From contig JAHCJW010000002.1 in assembly GCA_026126125.1 (NCBI GenBank), positions 1-64,000 on the forward strand: DNA of 64,000 nt, written 5' to 3'. The notes under the pieces were generated by a model that saw nothing but the letters and a program-made list of their open reading frames with translations, was not told the DNA's origin and made no database searches. A program made the position numbers and the translations under genes. Shown here one piece after another: positions 50,783 to 59,582 of the stretch; the stretch's first letter is position 1, and every line of letters starts with the position of its first letter. The DNA is from Devosia sp. GTDB taxonomy: Bacteria; Pseudomonadota; Alphaproteobacteria; Rhizobiales; Devosiaceae.

Positions 50783-51202
50783 TCAGGGCTTCCGCTGCCA
50801 TTGCGATGTCGCGGCGGCATCCTCGACCGGCTGGCCGGCGCTTTCCCAACCGCCAAAGCCGCCATCGAGATGCCAGACATTCTCGTAGCCCATGTCCATC
50901 AGCGCCAGCGCGGCAAGAACGGAACGCCCGCCGCCCGCGCAGTAGACGACATAGCGCCCGCTTTCGACGAAATAGTCCCGATGATAGCCCGTTGCGGGAT
51001 CAGCCCAGAATTCCAGCATGCCGCGCGGCACGTGACGAGAATTCGGGATTGCCCCCTTGTCGATGCGCTCTTGAAGTTCGCGGATGTCGATGAGGATCAA
51101 GGCCTCGCCATCAGACAGCCGGCGTGCCAATTCATTGGCGGTAAGGGTCGCCACTTGCGGACGCAGACTGTCCACCCAGGCCATGGTGTTGCGAATAGCC
51201 AT
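50783..51202 (-). CDS. Single-domain rhodanese
   Basis: 139 residues. The active loop CAGGGRS holds the catalytic Cys, followed by the HLDGGFGGW motif. It transfers sulfane sulfur. It is cytoplasmic. Its start overlaps the GntR stop by one base (TAATG), so it is part of the peptide-import operon. That placement suggests a sulfur-containing substrate, but this is only context. Confidence 0.9.
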   Translation of the reverse strand: MAIRNTMAWVDSLRPQVATLTANELARRLSDGEALILIDIRELQERIDKGAIPNSRHVPRGMLEFWADPATGYHRDYFVESGRYVVYCAGGGRSVLAALALMDMGYENVWHLDGGFGGWESAGQPVEDAAATSQWQRKP

Positions 51203-51918
51203 TAGTTTTTTCCCTCAGACGTCTCATCCCTGATCTCGAGCATTGGCGGCGTCAGCGCCCGGCGCAGGCCATCGAGCGGATCGACTTCACGCACCATGTG
51301 CACCTTGGCGTCCCACGTCCCCAGATGGTCGGACATGCAGTCGCAGGCGTGATCCAGCCGACCCGATGCCAGCGCCTCGACGACCGAGACGTGTTCTTCG
51401 TAGGACATGCGGGCATCGCTGGGCGTCTGGTGCCGCATAGTGAAAAGCGTCGTCAGAACAGTGAAATCGCGCAGCTTTTCGGCCAGGAGGCGATTACCCA
51501 GGCACTCAGCGAGGCAGACGTGGAAATTACCCAGCAGATAGCTGCGGCGTCCGACATGACCTTCTGCCAAAGCCGCCTGTTGCTCTGCCAGATGCGCCCG
51601 CAGGCGGAGCAAGAGATGCTGCTCGAGCGGGCGCCCCTTCTGAGCGAAATGGCGCAGAAGACCCACCTCGACAATCTGGCGAGCATCGTAAAGCTCACGC
51701 GCCAACTCGGCGTCGACCTTGGTGAGAAACCAGCCCCGACGCGGACTGACCGTCACGATGCCGCGCGCAGACAGATCGAGCATCGCCTCACGGACAATGG
51801 TGCGGCTGCAATTGAACAGGGCGGCAAGCTCGGATTCACCGAGCCGGGAATCCGGGGTCAGTTGCTGACTCAGGATCGCCTCAACGATCTTGCTGCTGAT
51901 ACTGGCGGCAACAGTCAA
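51202..51918 (-). CDS. GntR-family regulator, FCD subfamily
   Basis: 238 residues. The N-terminal winged helix reads LGESELAALFNCSRTIVREAM, and the C-terminal FCD ligand/metal domain has acidic and His residues in DARQIVEVG, NFHVCLAEC, EEHVSVVEAL and SDHLG. The start taken is TTG 51918, with GGGGAGGG just before it; longer frames lack similarity. It is the first gene of the peptide-import operon, and a palindrome 16-40 nt upstream (51934-51958) is its probable autoregulatory operator. Confidence 0.88.
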   Translation of the reverse strand: MTVAASISSKIVEAILSQQLTPDSRLGESELAALFNCSRTIVREAMLDLSARGIVTVSPRRGWFLTKVDAELARELYDARQIVEVGLLRHFAQKGRPLEQHLLLRLRAHLAEQQAALAEGHVGRRSYLLGNFHVCLAECLGNRLLAEKLRDFTVLTTLFTMRHQTPSDARMSYEEHVSVVEALASGRLDHACDCMSDHLGTWDAKVHMVREVDPLDGLRRALTPPMLEIRDETSEGKN

Positions 51919-51933
51919 AACACCCTCCCCTAC

Positions 51934-51958
51934 CTTGTATGCAACATTAATATACAAG
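51934..51958. promoter_or_regulatory. Candidate GntR/FCD operator
   Basis: CTTGTAT and ATACAAG are perfect inverted arms around 11 nt, directly upstream of the GntR ribosome site. TTGTAT/ATACAA arms are common in operators of FCD-type regulators. Confidence 0.6.
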
Positions 51959-52118
51959 ATGACCGCCTGTGCAAGAGGCCGCGCCCCACTTTCACAAGCA
52001 TGCGCAAACACATCGGAACGGGCAAGAAACACGCTGCTAATTCAATATGTTATAGGGAACGCAAGCACTGAAAATACGTGCTTGCACGCCAAGAATTTTC
52101 GCGTTGGGGAAATTTTTT

Positions 52119-52136
52119 CGAGCGAGCGCTCGTTAT
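52119..52136. promoter_or_regulatory. TetR-type palindrome downstream of the tetR gene
   Basis: AGCGAGCGCTCGTT (52121-52134) contains the perfect 10-bp palindrome CGAGCGCTCG and matches the palindrome at 57200-57213 in 12 of 14 positions. It overlaps the stop codon of the TetR gene and lies about 200 nt upstream of the GntR start, so it could serve as an operator for the GntR-peptide operon. Confidence 0.6.
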
Positions 52137-52813
52137 CGCGGCGAGATCGCGGCGTTGACGAATGTGTTTACCCGCTCGGCATATTGGCCGACGGAAATTC
52201 CCGCCTTGCGATATTTCGCGCGCTTTACATACCAATCCTGCAGGAGCGGTTTGATAATCGCGGCCGTCAGCGGAACATCGTCAATGGCAAAGGCGCCCGA
52301 GGCGACACCCCGGCGGAGCACGTCGGCAAAGATGGTTTCCGTAGCCGCTTCGCTCTCAATGGCGATGCGCTTGGCCGGTTCAGGAAAGGCCTTCGCTTCC
52401 ATGAAGACAAAGACGAACCAGGGCTGCATGATCTCGGTGAGCTGAATATGCGTTCCGATCAGCCAGTCAAGATGACGCGCAGGATCATCGGCAATGCCCT
52501 CCGGCGCGTCGTTCAGAACATCCTGCGCCGAGGTCGAGACCGCGTCGAGGATCATCAACAGCAGGGTCTGCTTGTTGTCGAAATAGGAATAGAGTCCACC
52601 CATGCTGAGGCCGGCGGTCGTTGCGAGTTCGCGCAATGACATGGCGTGAAAGCCCTGCCGGTTCGACAGTTTCAGCGTGGACTGAATGATACGGGACAGA
52701 TTTGCCACGGCCAGATGCGGCTTCTGCACGGAAACAGAGCCGCGATGGCGCTGCAAAAGACGCTCGCAGATCGCCTCGGTCGAATAGTCCTGCTGCAATT
52801 TCTTCGGCGTCAA
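52133..52813 (-). CDS. TetR-family regulator
   Basis: 226 residues. The helix-turn-helix lies at about 60-105 (MSLRELATTAGLSMGGLYSYFDNKQTLLL), after an unusually long N-terminal stretch of about 45 residues; the true start might be internal. The C-terminal domain binds an unknown ligand; in operons of this kind it is often an acyl-CoA. It is the last gene downstream of the acyl-CoA dehydrogenase/thiolase genes. Matching palindromes at 52121 and 57200 are its likely operators. Confidence 0.88.
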   Translation of the reverse strand: MTPKKLQQDYSTEAICERLLQRHRGSVSVQKPHLAVANLSRIIQSTLKLSNRQGFHAMSLRELATTAGLSMGGLYSYFDNKQTLLLMILDAVSTSAQDVLNDAPEGIADDPARHLDWLIGTHIQLTEIMQPWFVFVFMEAKAFPEPAKRIAIESEAATETIFADVLRRGVASGAFAIDDVPLTAAIIKPLLQDWYVKRAKYRKAGISVGQYAERVNTFVNAAISPR

Positions 52814-52864
52814 AATCAGCCCATCCCTGCCCTTAAAACGACATGCGCAAAAGGGCCGGGCAAG

Positions 52865-53002
52865 TCAATTGCGAAGTCGCTTCCCGGTTTCGATCATGTG
52901 ACGGATGCGGTCCTGGCTATTGCGCATGAACAATAGCTCGATGAAGGCGTCGCGCTCCAAGGCCAATAGATCGCGCTCACTGACTTCCCGGAACAGGTTA
53001 CC
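52865..53002 (-). pseudogene. C-terminal remnant of a FadB-like 3-hydroxyacyl-CoA dehydrogenase gene
   Basis: The last 45 codons of an open frame read [20 protein letters not shown] and then a tail ending [14 protein letters not shown]. This is the characteristic C-terminus of enoyl-CoA hydratase/3-hydroxyacyl-CoA dehydrogenase proteins (LEREAF...RIxHMLKTGKPLRN). Upstream of it the frame runs into the thiolase gene and is meaningless. The bulk of the gene has been lost, leaving about 140 nt between thiolase and tetR. Confidence 0.7.
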
Positions 53003-53018
53003 TTTGTGAAGGCGCCGA

Positions 53019-54131
53019 TCAGACACGCTCCAATACCATGGCGATCCCCTGACCGCCGCCAATGCATTGGGTCGCCAGGCCATGACGCCCTGCCCCTTCG
53101 GACAATTGCCGGGCCGTTGCGCCGACCAAGCGTGCGCCGGTTGCCCCCAGCGGGTGCCCGAGCGCGATGGCCCCGCCTGACGTATTAAGCCGGGACGGAT
53201 CGATACCAAGATCACGACAACAGGCCAGAACCTGCACGGCGAAGGCTTCGTTCATCTCGATGACGTCAAGCGCGTCGCTGTCGATATTGGCACGGTGCAG
53301 CGCCTTGCGCGTCGCTCCGACCGGACCGATACCCATGATTTCCGGATCGCAGCCCGAGGTGGCATATCCGGCAATACGCGCCAGCGGTTTTAGCCCGAAC
53401 CGAGCGACCGCATCCGCCGATGCCACCAGCACTGCGGCAGCGCCATCGGTAAGGGGGGAAGCATTGCCAGCCGTCACCGAGCCATTTGCGTTAAACACCG
53501 TATTGAGCGTGCCAAGTTTTTCGAGACTGGTATCGGGGCGAATGCAGCCATCGCTATCGACCTGCCCTATGGGAACAAGGGATTGCGTCCCGCGAGACGC
53601 TTCGGCCTTGCGATGGCTTTCGAACGCGAATGCATCCTGATCGCCCCGCGATATGCCATAGCGCTCAGCCAGATTTTCCGCGGTCAGCCCCATATTGAGA
53701 TAGGCCGCACGGATCGGGTCTGGCCAATCCGGGTTGGGCATGGGGTTGAAACCCATCATCGGCACACGGGACATGGATTCCACGCCGCCTGCCAGAAACA
53801 GGTCGCCCGCCCCCATTGCGATGGCTCCACCCGCCATCTGGATGGCCTGCATGGACGAGCCGCACCAGCGATTGACCACACAGCCCCCGACGCTGTCGGG
53901 CAGGCCGGCGATACGGGCGGCGCAGCGGCCGATATTGAGCCCCTGCTCGCCCTCGGGAAAGGCGCAGCCGATAATCACGTCCTCGATGGCCGCCGGATCG
54001 ATACCATTGCGCTCCACCAACGCCTTCAGCACAGTTGCGAGCAAGTCATCGGGCCGCGTCATGGCCAGCGCACCGCGCTTGGCCGGCGTAAAAGGCGAGC
54101 GGGCATAGTCAACGATATAGGCAGCACTCAT
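53019..54131 (-). CDS. Acetyl-CoA acetyltransferase/3-ketoacyl-CoA thiolase
   Basis: 370 residues. Active-site Cys in [16 protein letters not shown], the His in [16 protein letters not shown], and the second Cys in CIGGGQGIA. It is about 20 residues shorter than usual; the region after SHRKAEAS appears compacted compared with relatives. It cleaves 3-ketoacyl-CoA to acetyl-CoA and a shortened acyl-CoA. Start at ATG 54131 with GGAAGG upstream. Confidence 0.9.
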   Translation of the reverse strand: MSAAYIVDYARSPFTPAKRGALAMTRPDDLLATVLKALVERNGIDPAAIEDVIIGCAFPEGEQGLNIGRCAARIAGLPDSVGGCVVNRWCGSSMQAIQMAGGAIAMGAGDLFLAGGVESMSRVPMMGFNPMPNPDWPDPIRAAYLNMGLTAENLAERYGISRGDQDAFAFESHRKAEASRGTQSLVPIGQVDSDGCIRPDTSLEKLGTLNTVFNANGSVTAGNASPLTDGAAAVLVASADAVARFGLKPLARIAGYATSGCDPEIMGIGPVGATRKALHRANIDSDALDVIEMNEAFAVQVLACCRDLGIDPSRLNTSGGAIALGHPLGATGARLVGATARQLSEGAGRHGLATQCIGGGQGIAMVLERV

Positions 54132-54159
54132 CGCGGCACCTTCCACGGGAATTGCGAAA

Positions 54160-55182
54160 TCAGAAGCGGGCATGATCCGAGACGCCATCGATCACTTCGA
54201 GGGCGCGGACGGCAAAGCGGGCGGCAAGCGGCCCCATCGCCTCGGCATTGGCAGCCACGGCATTGCCGCTGCGCACGCGATCGGCAATACCGACGAAGAT
54301 CACCGAAAAGCGGAACAGGGCAAAGGCCACGTGAAAGGGCAGAAGCGGCGCATCCGAACCAACATGGCGATAATAATGGGCGCAGAATTCGCTCTGGCTG
54401 GGAATGCCAAGATCGGCATCGAGCCCCAGAATGCCGCCATATTCATCCGGCGCGGTGTGCCAGGGCATGCAACAAAAGCCCAGATCGGCATGAGGATGGC
54501 CCAGTGTCGACAATTCCCAATCGAGAACGCCGATAACGCGCGGCTCGGTAGGATGGAAAAGCATATTGCCAAGACGGAAATCGCCATGGGCAATGGCTAC
54601 CTTGCCATCATCGGGCGGCATCAGCGCCGGCAGGCGGGCTACCAGCGCATCCAGCGCCGCGATGCGTTCGCCGTCCGATTCATTGTATTGCTTGCTCCAT
54701 CGTGCGAGCTGACGCTCGAAGTAGTTTCCTGGACGACCATAGTCGCCCAAGCCGATCGCCTCGGGTCGCACAGAATGCAGTTTCGCCAGCGCTTCGGCCA
54801 TGCCGAAGTAAATTGAGCGACGCTCGTCCGGGGCCATGCCAGGCAGGGCGCAATCCTCGAAAACGCGGCCTTCCAGCCGCTGCATGAGGTAGAATGGAGT
54901 GTCGAGCACGTCGGCTTCGGCGTGATAGAGAATAGCCTCCGGGACTGGCACATCCGTTCCGGCAAGGGCCTTCAATACGCGAAATTCACGGTCAATGGCG
55001 TGGGCGCCTCGCAGGATGGGGCCGGAAGGCTGCTTGCGGAGCACCATGCGCCGGCCAGCATAATCGACAAAAAATGTCGGGTTTGACTGCCCGCCCGAAA
55101 TCTTCTCGCAAACGGGCGCCTGAGCGGCGCCAAACCGCCCCGCCAGAAAATCATGCAACGCCTTAAGCTCGCTTTCAGTCAC
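54160..55182 (-). CDS. APH-family phosphotransferase (ACAD10-like kinase domain)
   Basis: 340 residues. Kinase-like fold with catalytic loop AIAHGDFRLGNMLFHP and metal-binding GVLDWELSTLGHPHADLG. Members beside acyl-CoA dehydrogenases phosphorylate 4-hydroxy acids or their CoA esters (ACAD10/11 type); here the neighbour at 55209 is an acyl-CoA dehydrogenase, supporting that role. Confidence 0.88.
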   Translation of the reverse strand: MTESELKALHDFLAGRFGAAQAPVCEKISGGQSNPTFFVDYAGRRMVLRKQPSGPILRGAHAIDREFRVLKALAGTDVPVPEAILYHAEADVLDTPFYLMQRLEGRVFEDCALPGMAPDERRSIYFGMAEALAKLHSVRPEAIGLGDYGRPGNYFERQLARWSKQYNESDGERIAALDALVARLPALMPPDDGKVAIAHGDFRLGNMLFHPTEPRVIGVLDWELSTLGHPHADLGFCCMPWHTAPDEYGGILGLDADLGIPSQSEFCAHYYRHVGSDAPLLPFHVAFALFRFSVIFVGIADRVRSGNAVAANAEAMGPLAARFAVRALEVIDGVSDHARF

Positions 55183-55208
55183 GCCGACCTCCCTTACCCA
55201 CGTCCGGT

Positions 55209-56420
55209 TCAGCTTTCGGCCACCATGGGCCAGCTCCAGAACTGGCGGCCTTCATCGACGAGGTAGCGGTTGAGCACCATTTTGTGCACTTCATCGGCGC
55301 CATCGACGAGCCGCGCCTGACGGGCATAGCGATAAATCCACTCGAGCACGGTATCGCCCGAATATCCCCGCGCGCCGTTGATCTGGATCGCACGGTCGGC
55401 TGCATCATGCAGCACATTGGCGACCTGTATCTTGGCCATGGACACTTCCTTGCGCGCATACCCGCCCCGATCCAGCTCCCAGGCCGCCTTCATCACCAGC
55501 AGGCGCCCAACCTCGATCCGCATCGCCAGGTCGCCCATCATCAATTGAATGCTTTCGCGATCGGCAAGGCGCATGCCGAAGCCGTGGCGTTCGAGCGCAT
55601 AGGCCTGAGCAATTTCAAGGCAGCGCTTGGCAAGGCCCAGCCACCGCATGCAATGGGTCAGCCGCGCAACACCAAGACGAGCCTGCGTCACCTTGAGGCC
55701 CCGCCCCTCGCCCACCAGAACATCGTCTTCGGAGACCTCCAGGCCGTCAAAGGCGATCTCACAATGGCCGCCATGCTCTTCCGGCCCCATGATCTCGATG
55801 CGACGTACGATCTCCCAGCCGGGCTGGTCCTTGTGAAACATGAAGGCGGTGAGACCGTAGCGCGGATCGTCGGACGTACGGGCGATGACGGTGAAATGGC
55901 TGGCCTCGGCCGCGCCGGTGATGAACCATTTGCGCCCGGTGATGAGATATTTATCGCCGCGCTTTTGCGCGCGCGTCAGCATCATCGATGGATCAGAACC
56001 GCCACCAGGCGCAGGCTCGGTCATGGCGAAAGCCGAACGTACCGAGCCATCGGCGATGGGGCTGAGCCACTTTTCCTTCTGCGCTGGCGTGCCGAGGCTT
56101 TCCAGCATCATCATATTGCCGTCGTCGGGCGCAGCCGAATTGAAGACGACCGGGCCGAAGATCGAGCGGTTCATCTCCTCATAGCACACGGCCATGCCAA
56201 CGCGCCCCAGCCCTGCTCCACCCGCTTCCGGCTGCAACTGCAGGCACCACAAACCCTCGGCGCGCGCTTTGGCGCGCAGCGTTGTCAACAGCCCGAGCGT
56301 GATATTGCCGTGCGCATCATAGGACGCCTTGTCGCCTTCCAGCGGAAGGATTTCGCGCGCCACAAAATCGGCGATGCGCCGCCGATAGTCCTCGATGCGG
56401 GGCGAAACCTGGAAGTCCAT
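55209..56420 (-). CDS. Acyl-CoA dehydrogenase (ACAD10/11-like)
   Basis: 403 residues. FAMTEPAPGGGSDPSMM is the flavin/substrate motif, and INGARGYSGDTVLEWIYRYA the C-terminal signature. It oxidises acyl-CoA at C2-C3 using FAD. Start at ATG 56420. The gene precedes the APH-like kinase by 26 nt, giving the same pair found fused in eukaryotic ACAD10/11. Confidence 0.92.
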   Translation of the reverse strand: MDFQVSPRIEDYRRRIADFVAREILPLEGDKASYDAHGNITLGLLTTLRAKARAEGLWCLQLQPEAGGAGLGRVGMAVCYEEMNRSIFGPVVFNSAAPDDGNMMMLESLGTPAQKEKWLSPIADGSVRSAFAMTEPAPGGGSDPSMMLTRAQKRGDKYLITGRKWFITGAAEASHFTVIARTSDDPRYGLTAFMFHKDQPGWEIVRRIEIMGPEEHGGHCEIAFDGLEVSEDDVLVGEGRGLKVTQARLGVARLTHCMRWLGLAKRCLEIAQAYALERHGFGMRLADRESIQLMMGDLAMRIEVGRLLVMKAAWELDRGGYARKEVSMAKIQVANVLHDAADRAIQINGARGYSGDTVLEWIYRYARQARLVDGADEVHKMVLNRYLVDEGRQFWSWPMVAES

Positions 56421-56430
56421 GAGCCTGTCC

Positions 56431-57177
56431 TTAGAGAGAAGAAACGAGATGGCCGCCATCGACGGCCAGGGTTGCGCCGGTGATGTAGCGGCCAGCATCC
56501 GAACACAGCAGCAGCAGCGCGCCATCGAGATCCTGTGGCTGGCCCAACTGGCGCTGCGGAATACGCCGGATCAGCGCCTTCCCCTCATCACTGGCGAAGA
56601 AATCGCGGTTGAGATCGGTCTCGATATAGCCGGGGCACAAAGCGTTGACCCGAACCGAATACCGCGCCCATTCCAGCGACAGTGACTTGGTCATCTGGAT
56701 GCTTGCCGCCTTTGAGGCCGCATAGACACTGAGATTGCCCGCCACGCGGAGACCCAGGATGGAGGCGATATTGACGATGGCGCCGGGCCGGCCCGTATCT
56801 TTCATTCGGCGCGCAACGGCTTGCGCCACCAGAAAGCTGCCTTTGAGATTGGTGTCGATCACCGCATCCCAATCGGCTTCGCTGAGGTCCAGCGCCCTTT
56901 TTGCGACACTGATCCCGGCATTATTGATCAGGATATCGATGTCTCGATCGGCCAAGGCCGCTGCGATGGATTGCGCATCCGAAACATCGAGCAAAACCGG
57001 CTCGGCACTGCCGCCCGCGGCGGTAATTTGAGAGCAGGCCCGATCGAGCGCCTCCGCGCGGCGCGCCGCCAGCAGCACTCGTGCACCCTGCCTCGCCAGC
57101 ACATCAGCGAAATGCAGACCCAAGCCCCCAGAGGCGCCAGTGATCAACGCCGTCTTGCCTGCAATGTCCTCAAACAT
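56431..57177 (-). CDS. Short-chain dehydrogenase/reductase
   Basis: 248 residues. TGASGGLGLHFA cofactor motif, NNAGIS, and catalytic YAASKAASIQMTKSL. It is an NAD(P)-dependent alcohol/ketone oxidoreductase, probably of a hydroxyacyl-CoA or the secondary alcohol in the same pathway. It is the first gene of the SDR-ACAD-APH-thiolase-TetR operon. The start at ATG 57177 has AGGTGA 7 nt upstream; ATG 57189 is in frame. Confidence 0.92.
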   Translation of the reverse strand: MFEDIAGKTALITGASGGLGLHFADVLARQGARVLLAARRAEALDRACSQITAAGGSAEPVLLDVSDAQSIAAALADRDIDILINNAGISVAKRALDLSEADWDAVIDTNLKGSFLVAQAVARRMKDTGRPGAIVNIASILGLRVAGNLSVYAASKAASIQMTKSLSLEWARYSVRVNALCPGYIETDLNRDFFASDEGKALIRRIPQRQLGQPQDLDGALLLLCSDAGRYITGATLAVDGGHLVSSL

Positions 57178-57198
57178 GGTCGCATTCACCTATATTTC

Positions 57199-57214
57199 GA
57201 ACGAGCGCTCGATT
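57199..57214. promoter_or_regulatory. TetR-type palindrome at the head of the SDR/acyl-CoA dehydrogenase operon
   Basis: AACGAGCGCTCGAT (57200-57213) has the same perfect core CGAGCGCTCG as 52121-52134. It lies 22 nt before the SDR start, where it can block transcription. The remainder of 57190-57359 holds no gene. Confidence 0.7.
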
Positions 57215-57359
57215 TTTAACGTGCTCCATGACCTTTGACAAGTGGGCTTTCGAGCCAAACATCTTGCACGAGTGGAAAGGAGAACGCTGCCGTTTCGCCA
57301 TGAGCAGAAGGCAGCTCCATCAGCATCGGGTGATCCGCACGGTTGCGAAGGTTCGACCG

Positions 57360-58334
57360 TCAGGCCAACGCAAAGCGCCAGACGCCGTCATCATCCTGAT
57401 GCCTTGTCAGCGTAGCGCGATGCCACAGATGATTGGCAAGACTGAGCACCATTCCGGGCAGAAGATAGCCGAAATGCCTGATTGTCTGCGGCGCAAAGAC
57501 CAATGGCGCCATTTCGGCGCAACTCATCGCGCCGCGTATCTGTCCGACCAGCCGGGAAAGCCGTTTCTGGTGCGCCTTGTGTAAATTCAGCGCGTGGGCG
57601 GGGATGCCGGCAAAGACAGCACCGTGCCCGGGCAGAACGGTCATCGTCTCCGGCAGCACCGCGAGCCGATCCAGAAAAGCAAAATATTCGCTCAACAGGT
57701 CGGCCTCCGGCTCATTCAGCCCGACACTGATATGCGGCCCGGCCCCGGCCAAAAGCTGATCACCAGCAAGCAGGAACCGGCTATCCTGCGAGATAAGGCA
57801 CGCCGCCCTGGTCGAGTGGCCACCCCCGGTCATCACCTGCCAATTTGTGCCAGCAAGCGACAACATCATGCCGTCCTCCAAAGGATGGTAGTCTCGCGGA
57901 AACGCCGCCAGAAGCGAATAGTCCGGTGGCGCGGTCAGTCGCGCTTCTGCTGCCGGCACGCCAAGCGTCACCAGGAACGCCGAAAGCTGGTGTCGCCGCT
58001 GTTCGAGACTTGCCCCACTCGCGGCAATGACTTTGCTATGCTCCTCGGCGGTCATGAACAAAGGGGCGCCATGGCGCGCCGAAAGGGCAGCAATCTGCCC
58101 TGAATGATCCCGGTGCATATGGGTGCAGACAATGGCCTCCACAGCGCCGACGGCGCCGGCGTTTTCGGCGGCGTGCCAAAGTGCCGCCGCCTCGGCGCCG
58201 GGTAGCCCGCCATCGGCGATCATCTGCCTGTCCGGCGCACCGATGATCCAGCCATTTACCGAGCGTGTCCCGCCCATGGGAAAGACGAGGCGAGAGACGC
58301 CCGGTGCGATACTTTCAAGAAAATCCAAGGACAA
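57360..58334 (-). CDS. MBL-fold metallo-hydrolase
   Basis: 324 residues. Zinc motif CTHMHRDHSG, then TGGGHSTRA, a conserved Asp in LLAGDQLL and LPGHGAVF. The C-terminal helical extension resembles LACTB2-like hydrolases. The start is unsure; TTG 58334, just after the aminotransferase stop, is chosen because the upstream extension runs inside that gene. Thioester or lactone hydrolysis is possible; the substrate is unknown. Confidence 0.85.
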   Translation of the reverse strand: MSLDFLESIAPGVSRLVFPMGGTRSVNGWIIGAPDRQMIADGGLPGAEAAALWHAAENAGAVGAVEAIVCTHMHRDHSGQIAALSARHGAPLFMTAEEHSKVIAASGASLEQRRHQLSAFLVTLGVPAAEARLTAPPDYSLLAAFPRDYHPLEDGMMLSLAGTNWQVMTGGGHSTRAACLISQDSRFLLAGDQLLAGAGPHISVGLNEPEADLLSEYFAFLDRLAVLPETMTVLPGHGAVFAGIPAHALNLHKAHQKRLSRLVGQIRGAMSCAEMAPLVFAPQTIRHFGYLLPGMVLSLANHLWHRATLTRHQDDDGVWRFALA

Positions 58335-58342
58335 GGCTGTCG

Positions 58343-59515
58343 TCAGCGGCGCTTGTGCAGCACGCCGAAAATGCGGTCCAGGGCCTCGTCCAGGATTGGA
58401 CGGGGCGTTGCCAGGTTCAATCGGAACGAACCGGCGCCCTCGAGCCCGCAATCTTCTCCGCCGGTTACCGCGACTTTAGCCTCCTCGCGCAGCATCGGAG
58501 CCAGATCGCGCCTGTTGGTGAGTTGGCTCACATCGATCCAGGCCAGATAGGTCGCCTCCGGTGCCCGATGCACCGCGCCGGGCAATTCGCGCTCTATGCG
58601 CTGGGCCAGATGCTTTCTGTTGCCATCAAGATAGGTTGTGACCTCAGCCAGCCAGTCACCACCGTCATTGTAAGCGGCGATGCTGGCGCGAACGCCGACA
58701 TTGGAAGCTCCGCGCGTCGTGTGATGGCCCAAGCCCACAAAGGTTTCCGCGTCGGCATCGTTGGAGAAGACCATCTGCGCGCAGGCGAGACCGGGAATAT
58801 TCCAGGCCTTGGACGCGGAGATGGCAGTAATGGTGTGCGCTGCCGTTTGCGCATTCAGCGATGCATAGGGGATGTGCTGGCCGCCAAAATTGAGCGGCGC
58901 ATGAATTTCGTCGGCGAAAACCCTTGCGCCGGTGCGCGTGGCGATGGCGGCGACACGCTCCAGTTCCGCCCGCGAATAGAGCCGTCCGAGAGGATTGTGC
59001 GGCGAACACAGCACAAGCAGACCACCCCGCTCGGCCAGCGCCGCCTCGATGCCGGCTTCATCCAGACGCCAGACGCCATTTTCATCTCGCTGGCAGGGCA
59101 CCTGGATAACCTCCACCCCCTGCCGCGCCGGCAGGGACATGAAGGGCGGATAAGCGGGCGTCGGCAGAACGATCGGCTGATCTGGCTTCCGCCAATAGGT
59201 GAAGGCCAGTTCGTATGCCCGGAGCACGTCGCCGAGCAGGCCCACGTGATCGGCTTTGACCTCCCAGGCAAAGCTGCGTTTCAGGAAAGCGGCACTGGCC
59301 TCGCCCAGATCACGCGCAAGCGCCTTGGGCATATAACCGGTCTCGAGCCGATCGGCCGTGGCCCGGATCGCGTCGGCGACCGGCGGGGCAATGCCGAAAT
59401 CCATCTCGGCAACCCAGGCGCCAATGGCATCGGGAAACATGGTCCACTTGGTGCTGCCGCGCGCGCGCAGCTCATCTATGGTCAGGGCATCCCATTGGGC
59501 AGCAAGCGTGCTCAC
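58343..59515 (-). CDS. PLP-dependent aminotransferase, MalY/PatB (cystathionine beta-lyase) type
   Basis: 390 residues. The PLP Lys is in ISASKAWNIPGL, and the N-terminal WVAEMDFGIAPPV and CSPHNPLGR motifs are typical of MalY/PatB C-S lyases, which split cystathionine or cysteine conjugates. Start at GTG 59515 with GAGGA 5 nt upstream. It follows matB by 67 nt. Confidence 0.9.
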   Translation of the reverse strand: MSTLAAQWDALTIDELRARGSTKWTMFPDAIGAWVAEMDFGIAPPVADAIRATADRLETGYMPKALARDLGEASAAFLKRSFAWEVKADHVGLLGDVLRAYELAFTYWRKPDQPIVLPTPAYPPFMSLPARQGVEVIQVPCQRDENGVWRLDEAGIEAALAERGGLLVLCSPHNPLGRLYSRAELERVAAIATRTGARVFADEIHAPLNFGGQHIPYASLNAQTAAHTITAISASKAWNIPGLACAQMVFSNDADAETFVGLGHHTTRGASNVGVRASIAAYNDGGDWLAEVTTYLDGNRKHLAQRIERELPGAVHRAPEATYLAWIDVSQLTNRRDLAPMLREEAKVAVTGGEDCGLEGAGSFRLNLATPRPILDEALDRIFGVLHKRR

Positions 59516-59582
59516 ATTGTCCTCATTCTGTAGCGGGCGCGCCGTGCTGGCGCTCGAAAAGATATCTCTTGGTTTACCGGTT

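Noticed and set aside
52865..53215. A 116-codon frame as an intact gene
   Set aside because: Only its last 45 codons match a protein family; the rest shadows the thiolase gene. Listed as a remnant instead.
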